Positions 8,930-17,323 of a stretch of 64,000 nt of DNA are shown here, in pieces; the first letter of the stretch is position 1, and every line of letters begins with the position of its first letter. The stretch comes from DATKDU01 sp035649415 (GTDB lineage: Bacteria > Planctomycetota > Planctomycetia > Pirellulales > Pirellulaceae). A model generated the notes under the pieces. The model saw nothing but the letters and a program-made list of their open reading frames with translations. It searched no databases and was not told the DNA's origin. Both the position numbers and the translations under genes were made by a program. Where the stretch lies: NCBI GenBank assembly GCA_035649415.1, contig DASRJP010000353.1, positions 6,147 to 70,146 of the forward strand, read 5' to 3'.

Positions 8930-10063
8930 CTACGGTACCTTTCTCCCCACGCCGAACTGGTCGCCATTAGCCACTGGCATACCCCCACGGAAATGGATTT
9001 CGACCATTTTCTCGCTATGGACTTCGCGACCTTTCTCGTCGGCCAGTGCGGCCACGATATTCTTGCTGGCAACGTCGATGACTTCGCCCGTCGATGGATA
9101 AGCGAATTTGCCGTCGAGGCTGAACGTCACCCAGCCTGGCTGCTCCCGCAGGCCGATGCTCTCTTTCTGCTTGGGTGGATCGACCGTGTTGTCGAATACG
9201 TGCACCTTCTGGTTGAAGGCATCGACCACCCACACCTCTCTTTCATCGGGCGTCAGGCCAATGCCGTGGCTGGGGCACCCGTGCCGCTTCACGGGGCCGA
9301 CCTCGAATCCCTGCACCTGCACGGCGCGGAGTTTCTTGCCATTGGTCAAGTCGCCGATCTCGAAGCCGAGCAGATTGTTAACGCAAATGTAGGCCCGCGA
9401 GCGGTCCCCATTGACCGTGAATGGCCGGATGGCCCCCGAGAAGGGACCCACCTGCTGGACGATCTGGTGCTTTTGCGTGTCGGCGACGAATAGCACGGGC
9501 GACTTGAGGCCACCCAGGTACATCCGCTGGCCGTCGCGGCTGACGACCGTGTTGTGCGCCCCGCTCTTGGTCTCGATCGGTGTGATGAGCTTGCCGGTCG
9601 CCGCTTCGATCACGTTCCAAGTATCTTGCTCGAATGATGGGACGTACAGTGTCTTGCCATCGGGCGTGATTGACATCCGGTCCGTACCGTTGGGCGGCGT
9701 GATTTCCCACAGCGTCTTCTCGCTGACGAGGTCCAGGCAATACAGCTTCGACCGCGTCGTGAAAAACAGCCTCTTGCCGGCGGCGTCGGCGCAGACTCCC
9801 TTAATGTTGTCGGGCTTCGGCTCGCGACTGGCCGGCGTTTCAATGCGTTTCACGAGCTTATGGCCGTCGTCGATGCTGAACATCAAAATTCCCGCGCCGC
9901 CAAACTCCAGGTAGTCGCGAATGCCGGGGCAGACAACGTACAAGTAGCGGCCGTCGGCCGGGCGGTCGGCGGCGCGGGCCGCCATCGGAAACAGGAAGAT
10001 CCATAGTCCCAGGAGCAGTCGGCGATTGATCGTTCCGGCCAATGGCGAAGAGGATCGATACAT
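8930..10063 (-). CDS. Secreted YVTN-type beta-propeller protein
   Basis: A 377-aa exported protein. Residues about 12-32 form a signal peptide ending near ARAAD. The rest consists of repeated propeller blades with recurrent short motifs such as ITPDGKTLYV, VSRDGQRMYL, LTPDEREVWV and FSLDGKFAY, typical of YVTN/lactonase-like propellers used for binding or redox scaffolding. It lies between the SGNH/dehydrogenase gene (68 bp upstream) and the Tat oxidoreductase-like gene (19 bp downstream), all leftward, which suggests a joint periplasmic carbohydrate function. No catalytic residues can be assigned. Confidence 0.8.
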   Translation of the reverse strand: MYRSSSPLAGTINRRLLLGLWIFLFPMAARAADRPADGRYLYVVCPGIRDYLEFGGAGILMFSIDDGHKLVKRIETPASREPKPDNIKGVCADAAGKRLFFTTRSKLYCLDLVSEKTLWEITPPNGTDRMSITPDGKTLYVPSFEQDTWNVIEAATGKLITPIETKSGAHNTVVSRDGQRMYLGGLKSPVLFVADTQKHQIVQQVGPFSGAIRPFTVNGDRSRAYICVNNLLGFEIGDLTNGKKLRAVQVQGFEVGPVKRHGCPSHGIGLTPDEREVWVVDAFNQKVHVFDNTVDPPKQKESIGLREQPGWVTFSLDGKFAYPSTGEVIDVASKNIVAALADEKGREVHSEKMVEIHFRGGMPVANGDQFGVGRKVP

Positions 10064-10131
10064 GGCGGAGCCCTCGAGGAAAAAGAACCCTTAAGCGTCG
10101 GACGTGCCGCAGTGCCGCATGCCCTGCTGGC

Positions 10132-12825
10132 TCATTTCTGCACGCGCTTGTTCAACGTGTTGATCGTCTCGTTGAACGTGTATTTGAGGTAATCGTCCTG
10201 ATCGTAAATCAGCGATTCGGTGGTGATGTCGATCGCTTCCTGGGAGTCGAAAAACGAGAGGGCTCGCACGCCCTCCAGCCGCACGCGCACGTGTTCGTCG
10301 TTGACCTGTGCTTGGAGCAGCTTCAGTGGCTCCTTCACCCGGTCGCGCCAGTAGCACAGCACGCGCGTGGCCGCGGCTCGGGCTCGATAGTCCGGCGAGC
10401 GCAATAGCTGCCTCAGCAATTCCTCGTTCACGACGTCGTGCCGCTGGTGCACCCACAGGGTCTCCAGCAGGTGGTGCTGGTAATCCGGATCGTTCTTGTC
10501 CAGCGACGCGGTCCACTTCTTCAGCTCGGCCAGGACGTCGTCGGTCGGTCGGTTACCTAGCTCGGAGCGAATGCGATATCGCGTCCGCTCCTCGGGCTCG
10601 GTCTTGAAGTAATCCAGCAGTGTGGCAATCGGCTGGCCGGCGATCTTCACCGGCGTGATTAGCGGCCGCTTCGCGTAATGAATCCGCCAGATGCGGCCGT
10701 GGTTGTGATCGCGGTTAGGGTCGCGAATCGAATGTTGCATATGACCGACCAGTGGGTTGAACCAGTCGCAGACGTAGAGCGCCCCGTCGGGACCGAATTC
10801 CAGATCGACCGGACGCACGTTCGGATCATTGGACTTGAGCAGCGGATCGACCGGATCGGCGGCAAACCCCGCGCCATCCTCCTTCATCTTGTACTGAAGC
10901 ACCCCCTGAAAGCCGATGCAGTTGTTGAGCAGGTAATTCCCCTGAACGTCGCCCGGAAAATTGCGGCTGTCCACCAGTTCGCAACCGCACGTGGGCCGCC
11001 ACTGCTTGACCAGCATCTGCTTCATCGTGGCGTGCTTGTCCGGATAGTCGAGATCGCCGGAGAAGGCCGTGCCGTAGTAGTTAAAACCTGGTGATGCATC
11101 GGCAATCAGGTTCTGTCCCCAGCGATCGACGTAATGACCCCACGGATTGGAAAATCCATACGAGATGAATAGCGACAGCTTGTGCGAGCGCGGCTCGAAG
11201 CGAAACACGCCGGCATTCTTCACGCGCTGCGGGCCGTAGGGGGTTTCGACCTGGCTGTGATGGAAGATGCCTTCGCCAAAGTAAAGAGCGCCTCCCTGGT
11301 CGAGCGTGAAGGCGTGGATTGAGTGGTGCGAGTCGCCCGAGTCGAAGCCCGAAAGAACTATTTCCTTCGTGTCCGCCCTGTCATCTCCGTTGGTGTCTTT
11401 CAGGAATACGAGGTTTGGCTGCTGTGCGACGTAGACGCCGCCGTTGGCAATCTCAATCCCCGTCGGCACGTGCAGCCCGTCGGCAAAGGTCGTAACCTTG
11501 TCCGCCTTGCCGTCGGCATTCGTATCTTCCAGGATCAGCACCTTGTCGTTGGGGGGACTGCCGGGGAGGTACATCGGGTACGACGGCATCACACAGACCC
11601 ACAGGCGTCCCTTGGCGTCAAAGCAAAACTGTACGGGGTTTTCCAGATCCGGGAATTCTTCCTCCGAGGCGAACAGGTTGATCGCGTACCCTTCGGGCAG
11701 TTCCATTTGCTTGCGCGATGCTTCGGGCGGCGTAATCGTGATCGGTGCAATAAAATTAGTCTCGATCTTGGCGAATTCGCCGGCCCCTGAATCGTCGATT
11801 GTTTCGGGGACAGGCTTCCCCTGCGCGACTTGCCAGATCCGCTGGTCGCGGATGGCGATCATGTTGCGGAGCCTGGCGAATTCGGCCGGGAAGTTGATCA
11901 CGCCGAAGGGCTCCTTGCGGCCGCCGTAAATGTAGTAGCCGTTGACCGCCCGATGGTCGAAGAAGAATTGGCGATTCTTCTCGTTGACTTCCGCGCGGAG
12001 CCTTTCCAGATCGCGCTCGTTGGCTGTGGGGCGCGGGCCAAAGAGGGACTCGTCAAGCTCCGCCGCCATCAGCCTGTCCCCCAACTCGTTTAAGTGGACG
12101 CCGTTGATTGTCAGCTTCTTGTCCCTGGCCTCGTCCATGAGCATCTTCGACGGCGCGAAAAGATCGACGAACGCGACTTTCTCGGCCGCCGCGACTTTTT
12201 TCATTGCCGCCGTGTAGAGCGCCAGATTCTTGTTATTTGCCGATCCGTCGGGCAGTTCGCGCTGCTGGAGGTTTTCATGGGCGACGGGTGAGACGAGGAC
12301 AATCCGCGGCTGGCTGCCGCTGGGTTTGGCTTCCTTGATCGCCTTTACGAAGTGCGCCAGGTCGCTCTCAAACTGCGCCAGCCCCTTTTCGCCGCGGAAC
12401 GATTCGTTGAAACCGAAGAAGGCCAGCACCACGTCCGCCTTGTGATCGGCCAGCGTCTGCTTGTGATCGAGAAAGTCCTTCGACCGCGGACGAAGCGGCG
12501 CCTTTTCTGGCGTGAGGCCGATCCGGTCGGCGCTGTTTTCCACCGGCGTGACCGATTGGGGAACGAGCGTCACCTCGTCGGCACTAAAACCCAAATTGCG
12601 AACGTACAGCTCGTGCTCTGGAAAGCGGCTGTGCAGGAGGGTCTCAAAGTGGCCAAAGTACTGCATCCGCTCGGCCAGGGTGTTGCCAATCAAGACAACG
12701 TGATCCCCTTTCTCCAGTTTCAGCGGCGGGCCGTCGTCGGCGGGAGCCACATTAGGGAGACAGGCCCAGGCAAACAGGATGGCCGGCAGCGCACGGAAAC
12801 AGTGCATAGGCAGACTCGTAGGCAT
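10132..12825 (-). CDS. SGNH-hydrolase-like plus membrane-bound dehydrogenase fusion protein
   Basis: An 898-aa exported protein from ATG 12825 (a second in-frame ATG at 12807 is possible; neither has a clear ribosome site). A signal peptide covers residues about 1-29. Residues about 35-265 resemble an SGNH/GDSL hydrolase, but the catalytic block I reads GNTLAER instead of GDS, block III is GFNE and the final block has NGVHLNELG. The usual Ser nucleophile and Asp of DxxH are therefore missing. Residues about 360-790 match the Pirellula/Verrucomicrobium membrane-bound dehydrogenase propeller, followed by short HEAT repeats. Unlike the protein at 2163-5138, no C-terminal CxxCH domain is present. 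The frame extends 141 codons upstream through unrelated sequence, so I trimmed it. Confidence 0.82.
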   Translation of the reverse strand: MPTSLPMHCFRALPAILFAWACLPNVAPADDGPPLKLEKGDHVVLIGNTLAERMQYFGHFETLLHSRFPEHELYVRNLGFSADEVTLVPQSVTPVENSADRIGLTPEKAPLRPRSKDFLDHKQTLADHKADVVLAFFGFNESFRGEKGLAQFESDLAHFVKAIKEAKPSGSQPRIVLVSPVAHENLQQRELPDGSANNKNLALYTAAMKKVAAAEKVAFVDLFAPSKMLMDEARDKKLTINGVHLNELGDRLMAAELDESLFGPRPTANERDLERLRAEVNEKNRQFFFDHRAVNGYYIYGGRKEPFGVINFPAEFARLRNMIAIRDQRIWQVAQGKPVPETIDDSGAGEFAKIETNFIAPITITPPEASRKQMELPEGYAINLFASEEEFPDLENPVQFCFDAKGRLWVCVMPSYPMYLPGSPPNDKVLILEDTNADGKADKVTTFADGLHVPTGIEIANGGVYVAQQPNLVFLKDTNGDDRADTKEIVLSGFDSGDSHHSIHAFTLDQGGALYFGEGIFHHSQVETPYGPQRVKNAGVFRFEPRSHKLSLFISYGFSNPWGHYVDRWGQNLIADASPGFNYYGTAFSGDLDYPDKHATMKQMLVKQWRPTCGCELVDSRNFPGDVQGNYLLNNCIGFQGVLQYKMKEDGAGFAADPVDPLLKSNDPNVRPVDLEFGPDGALYVCDWFNPLVGHMQHSIRDPNRDHNHGRIWRIHYAKRPLITPVKIAGQPIATLLDYFKTEPEERTRYRIRSELGNRPTDDVLAELKKWTASLDKNDPDYQHHLLETLWVHQRHDVVNEELLRQLLRSPDYRARAAATRVLCYWRDRVKEPLKLLQAQVNDEHVRVRLEGVRALSFFDSQEAIDITTESLIYDQDDYLKYTFNETINTLNKRVQK

Positions 12826-13088
12826 GGCGTGGGTCGTGGACGCGGAAACTCGAAGTGTACTTGAGGCCCTGCGCGATGAGAAGTTGCCGCGGCTGTCAGC
12901 CCGGTGGCCGACTTCAGCCTGGAAATGCCGTCGCAGCAAAGGTTTAAGCCATCGCGAATGACTGCCCGCGATGTAAACCCCCGCCGGGCGGCTGTAACAA
13001 ACGGGCCCCTTTTGCGCTTCGCAACCCAGAGGGATGAAGGACGCCTTACAACAGTCCTGACACAAAGTTCTGGCAAAGGAAAATTGCA

Positions 13089-14150
13089 ATGAAGAGTTCA
13101 TGGTATGCGACGCTGGCAATCGTGGCTGCGCTCGTGCTGGGGTCGCTGGTCGGTCAAAGTTTTGGCGGCGAAAAGGGCTTTGCAAAAGTCGGTCGCGCCG
13201 GGGGCGGACAGTCATTCGCGCAAAAGGTGCAGGGTGGCTCCGCGCCAAAATTCAGCGGCGGCTCGATGAATACAATCGCGGCCCGCAAGCTCGGCGGAGC
13301 ATCGCTTGGCGGCTTCCCTGGCAAACCGCCGATCGTGAAGCCCACGTTCCCCGTGACGCCCGTGGGACCGGTGAAGCCCCCCATCGGGCCCATCGGACCG
13401 ATCAAGCCGCCGGTTGGACCGGTGAAACCACCAGTCGGTCCCATCGGTCCCATCAAGCCGCCTGTGGGACCGATCAAGCCACCCGTTGGTCCCATCGGAC
13501 CAATTGGGCCCATCAAGCCGCCCATTGGTCCGATCAAGCCACCTATCGGTCCCATCGGACCGATCAAGCCCCCGATTGGCGCGATCACTCCTCTGCCCCC
13601 GATTTGCCCGCCCAAGCCCTGTCCGCCGATCTGCCCGCCTCACTATCCGGGCGGATACTGCGGTCCGTGGTACCCGCTGCCTGGCTTTTGGGGATGCCAT
13701 CACCACTGCCCGCCGGTCTGCATCACGCTACCAGCGTATTGCGGATATCCGTGCGTGGTGACGGAAACGATCGTCGTCGAAGGTGCGACCACGCCAGTGC
13801 TGGTCAGCGCCCAGGTCGTCGAGGATGCGGCCGAGGCAAAGCTGATGCAAGTGCCTGTCGGTGCCACGCTGACGCTGGCGGACAAAAACCTCGGCGCCGA
13901 AGAAGGGCAAGTCGTGCTTGAAGTCCAGTCGGTTTCGCTCCCCGCCAAGGTGAATGAATGGAAAGCCGACAAGGTCAACGCCACGTTGCCCTTGTTTGGC
14001 CTGGCTGCACCGACGAAGGCCAAAATCTGGCTCCTTCGCAAGGATGGGCAGGTGGCCAACACGGTGATGGTCGAGCTGATTCCCGCGACTCCTGAGTCTC
14101 AGCAAGCTGCGGCCCAAGCTGCCGCCAATCAGGCTGCGGCCCAGCAGTAG
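13089..14150 (+). CDS. Secreted Gly/Pro/Ile/Lys repeat protein
   Basis: A 353-aa exported protein with a signal peptide (residues 1-27). Residues about 85-165 consist of repeated GPIKPP(V/I) and GPIGPI units. A Cys/Pro-rich region follows (about 168-225, with PPICPP, CPPICPP and GCHHHCPPVC). A folded C-terminal domain of about 100 residues comes next, and the tail is Ala/Gln-rich (QAAAQAAANQAAAQQ). The repeats suggest an extended polyproline-like stalk of a cell-surface protein; the Cys-rich part may be disulfide-bonded or metal-binding. AAAGGA lies 8-9 bp before the ATG. It is divergent from the dehydrogenase gene across 263 bp and ends at a strong terminator. The function is unknown. Confidence 0.75.
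   Translation: MKSSWYATLAIVAALVLGSLVGQSFGGEKGFAKVGRAGGGQSFAQKVQGGSAPKFSGGSMNTIAARKLGGASLGGFPGKPPIVKPTFPVTPVGPVKPPIGPIGPIKPPVGPVKPPVGPIGPIKPPVGPIKPPVGPIGPIGPIKPPIGPIKPPIGPIGPIKPPIGAITPLPPICPPKPCPPICPPHYPGGYCGPWYPLPGFWGCHHHCPPVCITLPAYCGYPCVVTETIVVEGATTPVLVSAQVVEDAAEAKLMQVPVGATLTLADKNLGAEEGQVVLEVQSVSLPAKVNEWKADKVNATLPLFGLAAPTKAKIWLLRKDGQVANTVMVELIPATPESQQAAAQAAANQAAAQQ
13341..13584 (+). repeat. In-gene tandem repeat encoding GPIKPP/GPIGPI units
   Basis: About 240 bp of imperfect short tandem repeats whose 9-18 bp units encode GPIGPIKPP(V/I). The units differ at third codon positions, which indicates an old or selected repeat rather than a fresh expansion. Confidence 0.8.
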
Positions 14151-14177
14151 CAGCGTCGATTCGAAAATTGTCGCACG

Positions 14178-14209
14178 AGAGCCGGAGAAAGATCTCCGGC
14201 TCTTTTTTT
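14178..14209 (+). terminator. Rho-independent terminator
   Basis: A perfect 11-bp stem (14178-14188 with 14193-14203, AGAGCCGGAGA and its complement), an AAGA loop and seven consecutive T bases. It lies 28 bp after the repeat-protein stop codon and terminates that gene. Confidence 0.92.
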
Positions 14210-14224
14210 GCGCGGCGCCAAGCC

Positions 14225-14230
14225 TATAAT
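14225..14230 (+). promoter_or_regulatory. Candidate -10 box of the CBS-domain gene
   Basis: A perfect TATAAT, 45 bp upstream of the ATG at 14276 and just after the preceding terminator. No convincing -35 hexamer is seen at 16-18 bp, so this is only a candidate. Confidence 0.35.
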
Positions 14231-14275
14231 CGTCGTCGGAACCTGCGCAACTCGCCTCGAACCAGAGAGCCCGAA

Positions 14276-14791
14276 ATGATCCTCTGTCCATACTGCGACC
14301 ATGAAGTGATCGAAGGGGCCGACGAGTGCGACGAGTGCGGCCAGCCGCTGACGGATCTGCACCTGCCGCTACCCGCCAGCGAAGTCGAGCTGTCGCTGCT
14401 CACCGACCGGCTCTATTCCTATACCTCCAAGCGGCCGATGGTCATTTCGCCGACGATGCCGGTGCGCGAAGTGCTGAGGCTGCTGGTGGATAACCGGATC
14501 GGTTGCCTTCTGGTGGTGGAACAGGGCAAGCTCGTCGGGATCTTCACTGAGCGCGACGTGCTGATGAAGCTGAATGATCGGGCGGCCGAGCTGGGCGACC
14601 GGCCGGTCAGCCAGTTCATGACCGAGACCGTGCAGTCGCTGCCGGCGACCGCGAAGATCGCCTTTGCCCTGCATCGCATGGACTTGGGCGGCTATCGACA
14701 TGTACCGATCGTCGATGACGAAGGACGTCCAATCGGGATCTTCTCCGTCCGGGACATGCTGAACTATCTGACGCGGAAGATGGCGGGCTAG
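14276..14791 (+). CDS. Zinc-ribbon plus tandem CBS-domain protein
   Basis: A 171-aa soluble protein. The N-terminus has a zinc-ribbon-like CPYC (4-7) and CDEC (18-21). Two CBS motifs follow (about 52-105 and 115-170) with the typical VREVLRLLVDNRIGCLLVV and IGIFSVRDMLNYL signatures. CBS pairs bind adenine nucleotides and act as energy or redox sensors; the partner protein is unknown. The frame extends upstream to 14168, but that part runs through the preceding terminator, so ATG 14276 is the logical start. Confidence 0.85.
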   Translation: MILCPYCDHEVIEGADECDECGQPLTDLHLPLPASEVELSLLTDRLYSYTSKRPMVISPTMPVREVLRLLVDNRIGCLLVVEQGKLVGIFTERDVLMKLNDRAAELGDRPVSQFMTETVQSLPATAKIAFALHRMDLGGYRHVPIVDDEGRPIGIFSVRDMLNYLTRKMAG

Positions 14792-14920
14792 TTACCGCGG
14801 AAGCTCTTGAGAATCGCTCTCATTCTGCTCTCGCTTCCATTCGCCGCAGTCCCTCGGCAATTTGGTTGTGAGCCGCGTGAGCCGTGGCTAGATTGATGCG
14901 GGGGAAGCGGAGAGCGAGCA

Positions 14921-15940
14921 ATGCAACGCATGAATCGGCGGCGGCTTTTGTGCCTGGCTCTCGGGGCTGCAGGTGCGGCCGGCCTGGGATGGTACGGACG
15001 CAGCTCGGCGCACAGCAGATTGCGCGAAGCGTCGCGCACGGGCCGCGCGCTTGGAACCGAGACGACAATCACAGCGTTGCACGTGTCGCACGCGCGGGCG
15101 GAGCGGGCCGTCAATGCCGCGTTCGACGAGCTCGAGCGAGTCGAGTGGCTGCTGAGCATCTACCGGCCCGAGAGCCAGGTCAGCCGGCTCAATCGCGACG
15201 GCCGGCTGGCCGATCCGCACGAGCATTTGCTGACTGTACTCGATCATGCGCAACGCATCTCCTGGCGCTCGGGCGGCGCCTTTGACGTCACCGTCCAGCC
15301 GCTGTGGAATCTGTTCCATCAGGCACAAAGTCGCGGCGCCTTGCCAGACGAAGCCGCCATTGCCACGGCGCGGCAGCTTGTCGATTTTCGCTCCTTAGAC
15401 GTCAGCCGCAACGAAATCCGCTTGCGCCGACAAAACGCGGCCATCACGCTCAACGGCATCGCTCAGGGATACGCGGCAGATCGCGTGGCAGCCGTGCTCG
15501 CTGAGCACGGCGTCGAGCATGCGCTCGTCAATGCCGGCGAGATGGTGCCGTTGGGAAAATCGACCGATGGCGACCAGTGGACTGTCGGAATTCAGCATCC
15601 GCGCCAGGGTGATGCGTACGCGGCGATTGTGCGGCTCGACGGGCGGGCCCTGGCGACGAGCGGCGATTACGCGACGACGTTCAGCGACGATTTTCGCTTT
15701 CACCACCTGTTTGACCCGCGGACGGGCATTTCGCCGACAGAACTGGCCAGCGTTTCCGTCGTCGCGCCGACGGCCATGGCAGCCGACGCCTTGTCCACCG
15801 CACTTTTCGTTCTCGGTCCGGCCCGCGGCTTGGACCTGATCGGGCAGACGCCGGGCGCCGACGCCTTTCTCGTCCTCAAGGATGGTCGGACGCGTGCGAC
15901 CGGCGGCTTTCCGCTAGTCGCCGATGGAGGTACGGCATGA
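14921..15940 (+). CDS. apbE: FAD:protein FMN transferase ApbE
   Basis: A 339-aa exported flavin transferase. It covalently links FMN from FAD to a Thr/Ser of extracytoplasmic flavoproteins. An Arg-rich N-terminus and hydrophobic stretch (residues 5-25) direct export. ApbE features are visible: LGTETTITA near residue 44, SIYRPESQVSRLN near 80, GAFDVTVQPLW near 112, LNGIAQGYAADRV near 178, VNAGEMVPLG near 205 and the magnesium-site segment TAMAADALSTALFVLG near 285. It overlaps the next gene by ATGA (15937-15940). That gene encodes an FMN-binding domain, its likely substrate. Confidence 0.93.
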   Translation: MQRMNRRRLLCLALGAAGAAGLGWYGRSSAHSRLREASRTGRALGTETTITALHVSHARAERAVNAAFDELERVEWLLSIYRPESQVSRLNRDGRLADPHEHLLTVLDHAQRISWRSGGAFDVTVQPLWNLFHQAQSRGALPDEAAIATARQLVDFRSLDVSRNEIRLRRQNAAITLNGIAQGYAADRVAAVLAEHGVEHALVNAGEMVPLGKSTDGDQWTVGIQHPRQGDAYAAIVRLDGRALATSGDYATTFSDDFRFHHLFDPRTGISPTELASVSVVAPTAMAADALSTALFVLGPARGLDLIGQTPGADAFLVLKDGRTRATGGFPLVADGGTA

Positions 15941-17268
15941 TGCGGCACTGGTGCATTGTGGTGGCGATCGTGCTCATCGCGGCGGCTTCAGCGCTGGGGG
16001 CGACGATCGAGTTTTTGACTGGCGCGAAGGTCGAGGGGACGGTCCTTTCCAAGGACGACAAGAACGTCACGGCCGAAGTCAAGATCGGCGGCAAGATACT
16101 CAAGCGGACATATCCGCTGAGCTCGATTCATAAAGTGACGATCGGCGATAAGGTCCACGTGATCAATCCGAAGCCGGGCAGTCCCGCCGACAAGACCAGG
16201 TCCGTGAGCCGAGGCTCGGCCGCGAGCCGATCGGGTTCGCTCGCGGAAATCGTCGGCAGCACGCGCACCAAGGCGGAGGTGCAGGCGCTGATCGACCGCG
16301 TCGGCAAGCTGCCCCCGGAGTGGTACGAAGCGACACCGCTCAATTATCCGCAGTCGCTCGACATGACGTGGCCGGCGAAACCGGAGGGTGACTGGAACAA
16401 CCAGAAGAACGTCGGCCAGTACGTGTGGGACATCATCAATCCCAATCAAAACAAGTGGCGGGAAGGAGTGCGGCTGATGCATCACCTGTTGACGCTCCAC
16501 CAGAGCGATCAGGAGAAGCGGTCCCGCGCGATGAATGAGCTGGGACGCATGTATCACAACCTGCACGAGGACTATGCGCGGGCCGCGTTCTGGTGGCAGA
16601 AGGCCGGCCTCGACAAATCGCACCAGCCGCTGGGGAACACGGTTCACCTGGCGGAATGCTACTGGCGGCTGGGGAATAAGCCGATGGCGATGGAGCTGCT
16701 GGAAAAGGCCCCCTACACCTACGCCACGGTCAAGCTCCTGGCGGACATGGGCGAGGTTGATTCAGCCGTCGAACTGGCGGAACGGATCGTCAAGGCGCCA
16801 AATGCGGCCTCCGACCTGGCGTACCTTTACGCGGCAGACGGCTGCCGCGTGGCGGGAAAGTATCGCCAGGCGATGAGTTACTACCAGAAGGTGCAGGACG
16901 TTCCTGCGACAGGGAACGCCAAGGGGAGGGTGGAGCGGAATCACAGCCGGGCCCAGGCGAGCCTGGAGGCGATCAAGCTGTTTGAGCTGCTCGACGTGAA
17001 AAAAGTCCCTGACGGAACGTACGAGGCGGAGTCGATCGGCTATGAAGCGGCCGTACGGACCCAGGTGGTCGTGAAGGGGGGCAAGATCGAATCGGTCAAA
17101 GTCGTACAGCACCGCGAGAAGCAGTTCTACTCAGCTCTCTCCGACACGCCAGCCAAGATCATTGCCAAGCAGGGGGTGAAAGGCGTCGATGCCACCAGCA
17201 GCGCCACGATCACCTCGGAGGCGATCATCAACGGAACGGCCAAGGCGCTGGCGGGTGCGCAAAAGTAG
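15937..17268 (+). CDS. Exported TPR-like protein with C-terminal covalent FMN-binding domain
   Basis: A 443-aa protein with a signal peptide (1-21). A small SH3-like segment follows (about 22-70). A helical TPR-like middle spans about 130-350. An FMN_bind domain (about 358-440) ends it, with DATSSATIT starting at residue 418. By analogy with the NqrC/RnfG-type flavinylation motif, Thr424 is the predicted FMN attachment site. The overlap with apbE and the downstream iron-sulfur membrane protein suggest an extracytoplasmic electron carrier flavinylated by its operon partner. The TAG stop sits inside a paired palindrome that fills the gap to the next gene. Confidence 0.85.
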   Translation: MMRHWCIVVAIVLIAAASALGATIEFLTGAKVEGTVLSKDDKNVTAEVKIGGKILKRTYPLSSIHKVTIGDKVHVINPKPGSPADKTRSVSRGSAASRSGSLAEIVGSTRTKAEVQALIDRVGKLPPEWYEATPLNYPQSLDMTWPAKPEGDWNNQKNVGQYVWDIINPNQNKWREGVRLMHHLLTLHQSDQEKRSRAMNELGRMYHNLHEDYARAAFWWQKAGLDKSHQPLGNTVHLAECYWRLGNKPMAMELLEKAPYTYATVKLLADMGEVDSAVELAERIVKAPNAASDLAYLYAADGCRVAGKYRQAMSYYQKVQDVPATGNAKGRVERNHSRAQASLEAIKLFELLDVKKVPDGTYEAESIGYEAAVRTQVVVKGGKIESVKVVQHREKQFYSALSDTPAKIIAKQGVKGVDATSSATITSEAIINGTAKALAGAQK

Positions 17269-17319
17269 AACGAAATTCATTTCGTTCGTTTATCCGGAGC
17301 GGAATGAATTCCGTTCTAC
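17265..17319. repeat. Paired palindromic element filling the intergenic gap
   Basis: Two 23-bp arms (17265-17287 and 17297-17319) are inverted copies with three mismatches. Each arm is itself a 9-bp hairpin with a 2-nt loop (left arm perfect: GAACGAAAT, TC, ATTTCGTTC). The element contains the TAG stop of the FMN-binding protein and ends 4 bp before the next start codon. It lies inside an apparent operon, so it may affect mRNA stability or attenuation. Confidence 0.75.
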
Positions 17320-17323
17320 GAAA

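Noticed and set aside
13341..13584. CRISPR-like repeat array
   Set aside because: The repeats are short, imperfect, without unique spacers, and encode an in-frame GPIKPP protein repeat.
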